A stretch of DNA of 64,000 nt from NCBI GenBank assembly GCA_022711595.1, contig JAKLET010000001.1:124001-188000 (forward strand). Direction: 5' to 3'. The translations under genes were made by a program, and so were the position numbers. A model generated the notes under the pieces. It was given only the letters and a program-made list of their open reading frames with translations. It searched no databases and was not told where the DNA came from. This document shows, piece by piece, positions 45,123 through 52,801 of the stretch. This DNA is from Deltaproteobacteria bacterium (GTDB lineage Bacteria > Desulfobacterota > Syntrophorhabdia > Syntrophorhabdales > Syntrophorhabdaceae). The first letter of the stretch is position 1; each line of letters begins with the position of its first letter.

Positions 45123-46016
45123 ATGGGTAAGCTCTGCGCAACGTTCGTCCTCGCAACAATTATCTCTTTGTTCCTGTTACCTCTTTCGGTCTTTTCCCAA
45201 TCAACAGATATAAAATACCCCGAAACGAAACAGGTCCTGAATATCGTTCAGGATGCTTCTCAGGCGGTAGCTCAAAAGGGTGAGGCGGCTTTTCCCGAGT
45301 TCCGCAAAAAGGGCAGCAAATGGCTTCATGACGATGTCTATGTCTTCGTTATAGATACACAGGGCAACGTTATACTTAATCCCACGCGTCCCGAACTGGA
45401 AGGGAAAAACCAGATAAACCTCAAGGATGCTATGGGAAAACCTTTCATCAGGTGGTTCATCAAAGAGGTAACGGACTACTCCTTCAAGACACAGGGATGG
45501 TCCCACTATGTATGGTTCAAACCGGGACAGGAGATCGCCTCCTGGAAGACATCATTCGTCAAATACGTCAAGGCGCCTTCCGGCAAAGGATATATCGTTG
45601 GCAGCGGCCTTTATGAAATGAGGCCGGAAAAGATATTTGTAGTGGACATTGTCGATGAGGCAGCCGAGCTCGTCCGTAAAGACGGGCGCGGTTCATTCCC
45701 GGTGCTTCGGGACAAGGCGGGGGAATTCAACTACCTCACCACATATGTTTTCGTGATCGACACGAGCGGCACCGACCTCGTCAATCCCGCATTCCCCCAG
45801 CATGAAGGGAAAAATGTTCTTTCCCTGAAAGACAGCAGCGGTAAATTTTTCATCAGGGACATGGTCGCCATGCTTGCCGGCAGAGACAGCGGCTGGACCG
45901 TCTATTCATGGCCGAAACCGAGAACAATAAAACCCTCCGTCAAGGAAACCTACGTAAAAAAGGTGAAACACGGCAATGAGGTCTTTTTCGTAGGGTCGGG
46001 CATATATCTCGAATAA
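45123..46016 (+). CDS. Secreted double Cache-domain protein
   Basis: 297 aa; signal peptide then two tandem Cache_2-type sensing domains (YVFVIDTQGNVILNPTRPELEGKN and YVFVIDTSGTDLVNPAFPQHEGKN, the two halves being similar). Such domains bind small ligands; usually they sit in receptors, here the protein is soluble and secreted. May be a ligand-binding partner of a nearby transporter. Confidence 0.85.
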   Translation: MGKLCATFVLATIISLFLLPLSVFSQSTDIKYPETKQVLNIVQDASQAVAQKGEAAFPEFRKKGSKWLHDDVYVFVIDTQGNVILNPTRPELEGKNQINLKDAMGKPFIRWFIKEVTDYSFKTQGWSHYVWFKPGQEIASWKTSFVKYVKAPSGKGYIVGSGLYEMRPEKIFVVDIVDEAAELVRKDGRGSFPVLRDKAGEFNYLTTYVFVIDTSGTDLVNPAFPQHEGKNVLSLKDSSGKFFIRDMVAMLAGRDSGWTVYSWPKPRTIKPSVKETYVKKVKHGNEVFFVGSGIYLE

Positions 46017-46038
46017 TCCCGTTATCCGTCTTTTCATC

Positions 46039-46089
46039 GGGCCGGCAGTGATCCCGCGGCGCTGAATGTTCGCGGGAAGCTATCGGCCC
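46039..46089 (+). promoter_or_regulatory. Nested hairpin in the leader of the symporter operon
   Basis: GGGCCG (46039-46044) with CGGCCC (46084-46089), and inside TCCCGCG (46052-46058) with CGCGGGA (46071-46077). A further perfect GGCCCC/GGGGCC pair lies at 46144-46167. No T tract, so a folded leader is likelier than a terminator. Confidence 0.5.
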
Positions 46090-46235
46090 CGATAAGGATT
46101 CCTGCGTGATAACACAGATCTTAAAAAAACATCATCGGTTCGCGGCCCCTTGTGCCTGTTCGGGGCCAACACCAGGTGATCGGGCTTTTGCTTTGGGCGG
46201 CCCTTTATAAAACAAAATGAAAAGGGGGTAGTAAG

Positions 46236-46355
46236 ATGGATCCTGTTCAAACTGATCTTATGTTTCCGTGGTACGTCTGGTGGATCATGGTCGTCGGCCT
46301 GTTTCTCATGACCTTTATAGGGACCTATATAATAACAAGGAGGTGGGACGAATGA
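46236..46355 (+). CDS. Small symporter-associated membrane protein (39 aa)
   Basis: ATG 46236 behind AAGGGGG; one transmembrane helix (WYVWWIMVVGLFLMTFIGTYII) and short RRWDE tail. Its stop overlaps the next ATG (ATGA), so the two are coupled. Such tiny one-helix proteins precede solute:sodium symporters and are thought to be accessory subunits. Confidence 0.8.
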   Translation: MDPVQTDLMFPWYVWWIMVVGLFLMTFIGTYIITRRWDE

Positions 46356-47905
46356 ACCAGCAATATCTGCCCATCCCTGAGATCACAACAACCATGGCGG
46401 TTTCCTCGTCCATCGGCATAGCGGTGCTGCTCGGCATCTCCATTCTCCTCGGAATGCTCGGTAAAAAACAATGGAAATCTTTTGATGAATACCTCGTCGG
46501 CAAGCGCGACATGGGCCCCGTAGTAACGGGGTGCGCCCTTTCGGCCTCTTATCTTTCCGGCTGGGCGTTTTGCGGCAGCACAGGCATCGTTTATTCCGTC
46601 GGTTTTTCAGGTATGTGGTTCGCCGGCATGTGGAGCCTCATCGGGGTCATCCCCTGTATCTGGGTGGCATCAGCCAAAACAAGGGAATTTGCCGTGAAGC
46701 TCGGCGCGGCAACGGTGCCGGAGCTCATGGGCCGCCGCTACGAATCAAAAGCGCTTCAGACACTGGTGAGCGTGAGCATGCTTTTCTTTCTCTTCATATA
46801 TTCCGTGGGTCAGCTTAAGGCTGCCGGCGGTGTCTGGTATGCGGTGACCGGCTTTCCTCCCGCCCTATGCCTGTTTCTTGGTGTATTTATCGCCTGGATC
46901 TACATGGTCCTCGGTGGTTACGTGGGCACGAACTGGTCCATGGCCTTCCAGGGCGGGTTCCTCGGCATCATCGGCGCGGCGGTCGGCATCATAGCCCTTG
47001 TCAAGTCCGGCGGTTTTGCGCAGATATCCACGGAGATCTTCGCGCAGGACCCGAGGCTCCTCCAGCTTGTCCGGCCCGATCTCCCGTCGGTGGGGCCGAC
47101 GGAGTTCTTTTCGAGCTGGGCGGGGCTTCTTTCCATACCGCTCATCTTCTTTACCATGGCCATCGGGTTCCCTCATAACCTCGGGAGGTTCCTGGGGATG
47201 AAAAAAATGAGCAAAAAGGAGTTCTGGGTGCTCGTTCTCATCGTCTGGGCCATCACCGGCATACCTGTCATGCTCGCCGCCTCGACGAACGGCCTGATCG
47301 CCAGGATGCTCTTCGGCCCGGAGCTGTTCAAGATCGAGCCGTGGAAAGCCGACCTCGCGGCGCCGCTGCTCACTTATGCCATCGGGGGCATCCCCCTTCA
47401 GACCCTCTATGTCATGGGCCTTTTCGCCGCAACGCTTTCGACGCTCGCAGGCATGGTCATGATCATGAGCGCCAACGTCACCCGCGACATCATCACCCTC
47501 TGGCGGCCGCAGGTGAAGGACAAGACCCTCATCCGTCTCTCTTATTTCCTCATCGCCCTCTTTCTGTTCCTGCCCTTCTACTGGACATGGAAGAGGCCGC
47601 CTGAGCTCCTTTCCGTCTTCATGGGCCTTGCCGCTATGGGACTCGGTGCCATATTCTTCTTCGTCACGGCCATGTCCTATTACTGGAAAGGGGCATCAAA
47701 ATGGGGCGCCATGGCCACCGTCGTCTACGGGACCATCGCCAGCCTTGTCGGCGGCTATCTCGTTTTCAGCAAGAAGGTGATAGGCATGGGCACCATGGAG
47801 TGGATCCTCCTCGGAGGATGCCTCGTTCTTTATGTGGGGGTCAGCCTGGTAACGAAAAAACCTTCAAAAGAACTGCTCGACGAGCTTTTTTGGAAAAAGG
47901 GTTAG
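46352..47905 (+). CDS. Sodium:solute symporter (SSS family)
   Basis: 517 aa from ATG 46352 (AAGGAGG upstream). About 13 helices; SSS signatures AISLSYLSGWAF-type (ALSASYLSGWAFCG), GAATVPELMGRRY and GFPHNLGRF. Candidate substrates are small carboxylates or amino acids (acetate, benzoate, proline); no substrate evidence here. Translationally coupled to the 39-aa gene. Confidence 0.9.
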   Translation: MNQQYLPIPEITTTMAVSSSIGIAVLLGISILLGMLGKKQWKSFDEYLVGKRDMGPVVTGCALSASYLSGWAFCGSTGIVYSVGFSGMWFAGMWSLIGVIPCIWVASAKTREFAVKLGAATVPELMGRRYESKALQTLVSVSMLFFLFIYSVGQLKAAGGVWYAVTGFPPALCLFLGVFIAWIYMVLGGYVGTNWSMAFQGGFLGIIGAAVGIIALVKSGGFAQISTEIFAQDPRLLQLVRPDLPSVGPTEFFSSWAGLLSIPLIFFTMAIGFPHNLGRFLGMKKMSKKEFWVLVLIVWAITGIPVMLAASTNGLIARMLFGPELFKIEPWKADLAAPLLTYAIGGIPLQTLYVMGLFAATLSTLAGMVMIMSANVTRDIITLWRPQVKDKTLIRLSYFLIALFLFLPFYWTWKRPPELLSVFMGLAAMGLGAIFFFVTAMSYYWKGASKWGAMATVVYGTIASLVGGYLVFSKKVIGMGTMEWILLGGCLVLYVGVSLVTKKPSKELLDELFWKKG

Positions 47906-47909
47906 AAAC

Positions 47910-48002
47910 GGTTTCTATGGTTTCTATGGTTTGTCTGGTTTGTCTGGTTATCAACATTTTTTTAACCAGAGAAACTAAAAAACCGGACAAACCGTAGAAA
48001 CC
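47910..48002. repeat. Tandem nonamer hairpin GGTTTCTAT/GGTTTGTCT
   Basis: GGTTTCTAT x2 and GGTTTGTCT x2 in exact 9-nt steps (47910-47945), then GGTT. The right arm (47964-48002) complements it in the same phase with G-U pairs. Convergent spacer; likely two-way terminator. Confidence 0.8.
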
Positions 48003-48059
48003 TTATTTATGGTTTGTCTGCATTAAAAAGGTTTCTCCGGTCATTGGTGGTTATCTCTT

Positions 48060-49052
48060 TCACCCTCCATAGGCAACGTGCTTCAGGAGTTCCATGGCGC
48101 GGCGCGCCTGATCGACGGTGAGGCTTCCCAGACCGCAGCTGGTCGTGAAAAGTATGCTTTCCCTGTCCGGGGAGGTAACGCCCGCGATCTTTTCAATGAA
48201 GTGCGCGGCGCGGTCGCGCACGGTATCGGGGGTTTCCTCCATGACCTCGGGTGATGACGGCACAATGCCGGGGGCGATCCAGCCGCCCCTTTCGAGGAAG
48301 GTCTTCAGGTCATCGTTGTAATAAAAGACTGTGTCGAGATAGGCAAATGCATCATAATTGACGATGTCGATATCCGACTGGAAGGGTACGGACCAGTCCG
48401 TATTCCCGCACACATGTATGCCGCATCTCGCTGGCAAGTCTTCCAGCACCTCGTTGAGGGCACCGATGACCTCTTCCCGGGAGATGGATATGTACGCCGA
48501 TCCGAAAGAGACCATATACGGTTCGTCAAAGAAAATGATGATGTCTACGCCGGGATAGGCTTCCTGAATGGTCTTTATCATCCACTTCGCCTTCATGTTG
48601 AGGGCCTTCTTGATGATATCGTAAAAGGCAAAGTTGTAAATGACGGGTTTGTCCTTTTCATCCTTCAGGCCAAGCCCCATGCTGAAAGGGCCCGTGACCT
48701 GGCACTTGATGAACTGGAGGTCATCCCCGATCTCTCCGAGTCTTTCGAGAAAACGGTAAAAACCCGGTATGAACCGCTCGGAGATTGCAAAGGCGCCGGT
48801 GTTGCCGGCGGCAACGTTCTCGTAGAACTCCTCGATCCCTTCCGTTCTTTCCGTGTCTATGAATATAGAACCGGCCGCCTCATCGCTTACGATGGAGGGC
48901 ACACCTTCCAGGAAAGGGACATACATGTTCTCGAGGGGGGACCGTTTCGGCAATTGCGGCCAAAAGGGTATGCCCCTGCATGTTGAAAAAATGAGATCGA
49001 TCGCTTCATCAACCCTTGTAAAGGGAAAACTGCCGATGCCTGTTATCATCAT
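48060..49052 (-). CDS. MetE/UROD-fold zinc protein (cobalamin-independent methionine synthase-like)
   Basis: 331 aa from ATG 49052 with GAGG just upstream. The zinc site of MetE C-terminal domains is present: His-x-Cys in IHVCGN and Cys in TTSCGLGSL; TGPFSMGL and IIIFFDEPY match the fold. It lacks the N-terminal MetE domain, so it is a short corrinoid-protein- or methyl-acceptor-type transferase, not full MetE. Monocistronic. Confidence 0.75.
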   Translation of the reverse strand: MMITGIGSFPFTRVDEAIDLIFSTCRGIPFWPQLPKRSPLENMYVPFLEGVPSIVSDEAAGSIFIDTERTEGIEEFYENVAAGNTGAFAISERFIPGFYRFLERLGEIGDDLQFIKCQVTGPFSMGLGLKDEKDKPVIYNFAFYDIIKKALNMKAKWMIKTIQEAYPGVDIIIFFDEPYMVSFGSAYISISREEVIGALNEVLEDLPARCGIHVCGNTDWSVPFQSDIDIVNYDAFAYLDTVFYYNDDLKTFLERGGWIAPGIVPSSPEVMEETPDTVRDRAAHFIEKIAGVTSPDRESILFTTSCGLGSLTVDQARRAMELLKHVAYGG

Positions 49053-49223
49053 GGTCCTCTGAAATTGAACTGTAATATCAATATCTCCCGAAATTATTAG
49101 CATAGTTGGCCGTTGAAGTAAAGGCATATGAGGCTTTGCAGCCAATCGGGGAACTCATGTTGCAGACGGCTTGACGGCAGGCTATACTTCCCATATAGGG
49201 CACATCTAAAAAAGGAGGATATT

Positions 49224-49796
49224 ATGGGAGAGTCCATTGTATGGGAAAGTGACTTGAAAAAGGCCCTGGCCCGGGCAGGGGCGGAGAAAAGACCCGTTCT
49301 CCTCGATTTCTTCAACCCCGGTTGAATAGGCTGTCAACAGATGGATGCGGTCACGTATCCGACAGCCTCTGTTGTTGAGTTTATAAGCAAGAACGTCACA
49401 CCCCTCCGCATTCCGTCTGACTCAGAACCGCTGGCTACGGATTTCATGATCAAGTGGACACCGACCCTGATCATCCTCGACGAGAACGGCAGGGAACACT
49501 TCAGGACTGTGGGGTTCCTCACACCGGAGGAGTTCGTACCCTCAATAATGCTTGGCATAGCTAAATACCACTACGGGCTCGACCGGTTCCAGAGCGCCAT
49601 ACACTGCGTAGACGATGTCCTGAAGGATCATCCGAAGAGCTCCGCCGCTCCTGAAGCCGTGTTCCTGCGCGGCGTCCTCGGTTATAAAAGCGCCCACGAC
49701 GCAATGAGCCTGAAGAAGGCCTACGAAAGGCTTGCAGAGGAATACCCCGGGAGCGAATGGGCCAAAAAGGCCCTGCCGTACCGGTTGATACATTAG
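49224..49796 (+). CDS. Selenocysteine thioredoxin-fold protein with TPR-like C terminus
   Basis: 190 aa read through an in-frame UGA at 49323-49325 (Sec 34). ATG 49224 has AAGGAGG 6 nt upstream. The redox motif reads FFNPG-Sec-IGC, i.e. Sec-x-x-Cys in the position of the thioredoxin CxxC (VLLDFFNP before, cis-Pro region WTPTLIILDENG after). A helical TPR-like tail (ENDED by ALPYRL) follows. No signal peptide, so cytoplasmic. A Cys relative of this type is common in the group (family knowledge). Likely a thiol-disulfide reductant or peroxidase-like enzyme; its partner is unknown. Confidence 0.82.
49328..49368 (+). promoter_or_regulatory. SECIS-like hairpin after UGA of the thioredoxin gene
   Basis: AGGCTGTC (49328-49335) pairs perfectly with GACAGCCT (49361-49368); inside, GGATGC (49343-49348) pairs with GTATCC and exposes GGTCAC with the GGUC SelB-type loop, 23 nt after the UGA. 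Confidence 0.8.
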
Positions 49797-49799
49797 AAG

Positions 49800-49945
49800 A
49801 TGGGTGACAGGTGATGGGTTATTGGAGATAGGAAAAAAGTTTGAAAGTTTACAGTTTGAGGGTTTGTGAAACGTTAGAAAAAGAAAAAGGGGCCTTCCCC
49901 TTTCCCTTGAAACGTCTCATAAACAATGAAACTCTGGAACAGTTC
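49800..49945. repeat. Spacer with nonamer-type runs
   Basis: GTTTGAAAGTTTACAGTTTGAGGGTTTGTGAAACG on the left and CCTTGAAACGTCTCATAAAC on the right; the perfect stem AAAGGGGCC/GGCCCCTT-like pair (AAAGGGG..CCCCTTT, ~49883-49905) suggests a terminator. Confidence 0.5.
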
Positions 49946-50027
49946 CTCCCATCACCTGCCTTCTTGTCAATTCGCTCGATACCTGTTATCTTATCCTTCA
50001 GTAAATTCCTGTCCCGGGGTTGATCAT

Positions 50028-51326
50028 TTGACTATATACAATGCGGTTTCTGCTGCGGGTGTTCTTTGTTTTCTTGCCTTCCTGCTTCTCCTTTCAAGGG
50101 ACAAAAAACGGGTAAGCGCGAGGGTTGTCGTCTGGGGCATCGCTCTGCAGGTCCTCTTCGCCCTTTTCGTTTTTCTCGTTCCCTTCGGTTCCCGCATCTT
50201 CCTCGTCCTCAACGATATAACCATGGAGGTCATTGAAAGCGCCTTTGAAGGGATACGTTTTCTCTTCGGCCCACTGGCGCTGTCACCCGGCAAACCCGGA
50301 TCCATAGGCTTTATCCTGGCCTTTCAGGCGCTGCCTTCCATCATTTTTTTTGCGGCCCTGATGGAGCTTTTGTATCATGTCGGATTCATGGAAAAACTGA
50401 TCGACGTCTTCGCCCGCATATTCGTCAAGGTGATGGGCATCAGCGGCGCCGAATCACTTTGCGCATCGGCGCAGATATTCCTTGGGATCGAATCGAACCT
50501 GACGGTAAGGCCTTACCTGAAAGAAATGACCCGCTCCGAGCTCATGGTGGTCCTCACGACAGGTATGGCCACAATCGCGTCGAGTGTGCTGGGCTTCTAC
50601 GTCATCATCCTCTCCGGCATCTTCCCGAAGGTGGCAGGGCACCTTATATCGGCTTCGATCCTTCTTGCCCCTGCCGCTATCGTGGCGGCGAAGATGATCA
50701 TCCCCGAAACGGCCGCCCCGAAAACCCTGGGAAAGGTCGTCAGGGCCGAGTATCAAAAGGCTGCAAGCCCCATCGAGGCGATCATCAATGGCGCCATGAC
50801 AGGCGTCAGGATGGTCGTCAGCATCGGTGCCCTGCTCATCGCCTTCATAGGGATAGTGGCACTTCTCGATAACGGCCTTATCTACCTGGGCAAGCTCGCT
50901 GGCTCTTTCACCGCCGGACCCATCGACCTTTCCCTGAACAGGATCCTCGGTTACGTCTTTTATCCCTTCACGGTGGCCATGGGAGTTCCCCTTGAAGACG
51001 CGCCCCAGATCGCACGAATACTGGGTGAGCGCATAGTCATGACGGAGGTCAAATCCTACCAGGACCTGAGCGTTCTCGCGAAAGAAGGCAAGATACTTTA
51101 TGAGCGGAGCATCTTCATTGCGACATACGCCCTGTGCGGTTTCGCGCACATCCCCTCCCTTGCTATCTTCGTAGGGGGAACATCGAGCCTGATCCCGGAG
51201 CGCACAAAGGACATTGCCGCAATCGGCCTGTGGGCGCTCCTTGCCGCCAACCTGGCCTGCTTTATGACGGGCGCCATCGCCGGGATATTCTATACGCCGG
51301 GCGGGGGCATCCTCTTCAAACCATAA
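50028..51326 (+). CDS. Concentrative nucleoside transporter-like (NupC/CNT) protein
   Basis: About 432 aa; the start is uncertain: TTG 50028 is the best candidate, the frame being open from 49926. Eight or more helices; CNT blocks GIRFLFGPLALSPG, FQALPSIIFFAALM, GAESLCASAQIFLGIESNLTVRPYL, GMATIASSVLGFYV and CGFAHIPSLAIFVGG. Takes up nucleosides with Na+ or H+. Confidence 0.85.
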   Translation: MTIYNAVSAAGVLCFLAFLLLLSRDKKRVSARVVVWGIALQVLFALFVFLVPFGSRIFLVLNDITMEVIESAFEGIRFLFGPLALSPGKPGSIGFILAFQALPSIIFFAALMELLYHVGFMEKLIDVFARIFVKVMGISGAESLCASAQIFLGIESNLTVRPYLKEMTRSELMVVLTTGMATIASSVLGFYVIILSGIFPKVAGHLISASILLAPAAIVAAKMIIPETAAPKTLGKVVRAEYQKAASPIEAIINGAMTGVRMVVSIGALLIAFIGIVALLDNGLIYLGKLAGSFTAGPIDLSLNRILGYVFYPFTVAMGVPLEDAPQIARILGERIVMTEVKSYQDLSVLAKEGKILYERSIFIATYALCGFAHIPSLAIFVGGTSSLIPERTKDIAAIGLWALLAANLACFMTGAIAGIFYTPGGGILFKP

Positions 51327-51337
51327 AGAACAAGTCT

Positions 51338-51437
51338 CAACTGCTTCAACCGTTTCAGCTGCTTAAGCTGTTAAAAACTTCAATCTTATCTTTTTTTTCT
51401 GAAACGTTTGGAACTGTTGAAACGGTTGGAACTATTC
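51338..51437. repeat. Four-unit nonamer spacer between converging transporters
   Basis: CAACTGCTT, CAACCGTTT, CAGCTGCTT, AAGCTGTTA (51338-51373) in exact 9-nt steps; facing units AAACGTTTG, GAACTGTTG, AAACGGTTG. The core CAACCGTTTCA pairs perfectly. Confidence 0.75.
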
Positions 51438-51440
51438 CTT

Positions 51441-52688
51441 CTATTTTTCCTTCTTCACGAAGAACATGAGAACCGCGGCAAGGACCGCAAACCCTATCGC
51501 GATGAGGAAAGGGATGAAGAAAGAACCCGTTGCGTCCCTTAAGTACCCGCCCAGCCTGTGGGAAAAGATCGCTCCAGCACCGTAGAAAAAAGTGAAGGCG
51601 CCGATCGTCGTGCCCATGATTTCCTTCCTGAAATAATCCCCCCCGCAGGCGCCGTACATGGGGAATGTGGACCCGTAGAACGCCCCCAGGACGGCGATGG
51701 ATATTATGAGCATGGTCTCGTTCTTCCCGGCCAGGATGACGCCAGCCACCGAGGCTGCAATAAAGAGATTAGAAAATATGATCGTTGTTTTCCTGCCGAT
51801 CCGGTCGGATATAAAAGAGATAGCGAGAACACCGGCTATCTGCCCCAGACCGTGGGCGGTGGCAAGGAACGACGCTCTCGCATAGGGGAGGCCCAGTTCG
51901 TACCGCGCGTAGTCTACCATGAATGTCGTGATTATATAAAGCGTTCCGGCAACGAGCAGGTATGAGAACGCGATGAGCCAGAATTTAGGTATTTTTAAAA
52001 TTTCCTTGTATATATCCTTCAATCCCGCTGCCTGCCCGGCAGGAGAAGGAGCTGACACCTGCGGCGCCTTTTCGCCCCAGGGCGCGAGCGCGATGTCCTC
52101 GGGTTTGCTCTTGAGCAGAAAAGCGTTAACCACCACCATCGCAAGGGCCGCGATACCAAGTATGTACCAGCAATAATGCCAGCTCCAGGCCTTTACTATC
52201 ATGGGAAAGAACCTTCCCATCGAGGCGAAACCCAGACCGAACCCGGCCGAGAGGATGCCGAGCGCCATCCCCCTTCTGTTCGTGGCAAACCAGCGCTGCA
52301 CAAGGGTGATGACCGGTGTCCACATGGCCGCTCCGCCGATCCCTGTTATTCCGAAAAATAAAAATGCCTGCCAGAAATCCCGGACCGTTCCCATCAGTAT
52401 CGCGCCGCCCCCGAGAAATATCCCGAAGAGAGGGATTATCCTCCTGGCCCCCAGACGATCCGTCAGGTACCCCGTGAAGGGTGAAAGACATATATAAGCG
52501 AAAAGATAGGCATTGAAGATGTCCCCTCCCTGGGTCCTCGAAAACCCGATGGTGCGGATCATCTCCGGAAGGACTATGCCGTAGCCGAGACGTATGCCGT
52601 AATTGATATAAAGATTCACAAAACACACCGCGAGGATGATCCATGCATAGTGGATGATGCGTGATCTCGATGTTTCCGGGCATCCCAT
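51441..52688 (-). CDS. MFS transporter, oxalate/formate-antiporter type
   Basis: 415 aa from ATG 52688 (GGGGA 6 nt upstream). Twelve helices; motif A-like GYLTDRLGARRII, and GGAAMWTPVITLVQRWF in the family's loop. It may exchange organic acids; substrate unknown. Confidence 0.85.
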   Translation of the reverse strand: MGCPETSRSRIIHYAWIILAVCFVNLYINYGIRLGYGIVLPEMIRTIGFSRTQGGDIFNAYLFAYICLSPFTGYLTDRLGARRIIPLFGIFLGGGAILMGTVRDFWQAFLFFGITGIGGAAMWTPVITLVQRWFATNRRGMALGILSAGFGLGFASMGRFFPMIVKAWSWHYCWYILGIAALAMVVVNAFLLKSKPEDIALAPWGEKAPQVSAPSPAGQAAGLKDIYKEILKIPKFWLIAFSYLLVAGTLYIITTFMVDYARYELGLPYARASFLATAHGLGQIAGVLAISFISDRIGRKTTIIFSNLFIAASVAGVILAGKNETMLIISIAVLGAFYGSTFPMYGACGGDYFRKEIMGTTIGAFTFFYGAGAIFSHRLGGYLRDATGSFFIPFLIAIGFAVLAAVLMFFVKKEK

Positions 52689-52739
52689 ATCAACTCCCCC
52701 TAAAAAAGTGAACCCATCCACGGGTATGCTGGTACACGG

Positions 52740-52798
52740 GTAAGAAAACTAAAAAGAAAATCTTTTCCCCGTAAACTCGTCAACTCGTTTACCCGTCT
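52740..52798. repeat. Short inverted run between MFS and cooS
   Basis: ACACGGGTAAG...CCGTAAACTCGTCAACTCG...TTTACCCGTCTG: GGGTAA pairs with TTACCC; the AACTCGTCAACTCG core is a direct 9-nt repeat. Confidence 0.45.
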
Positions 52799-52801
52799 GC
52801 C

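Noticed and set aside
49323-49325. UGA as evidence of a broken thioredoxin gene
   Set aside because: Same phase on both sides, UGA sits at the CxxC first position, and a SECIS-like hairpin follows.
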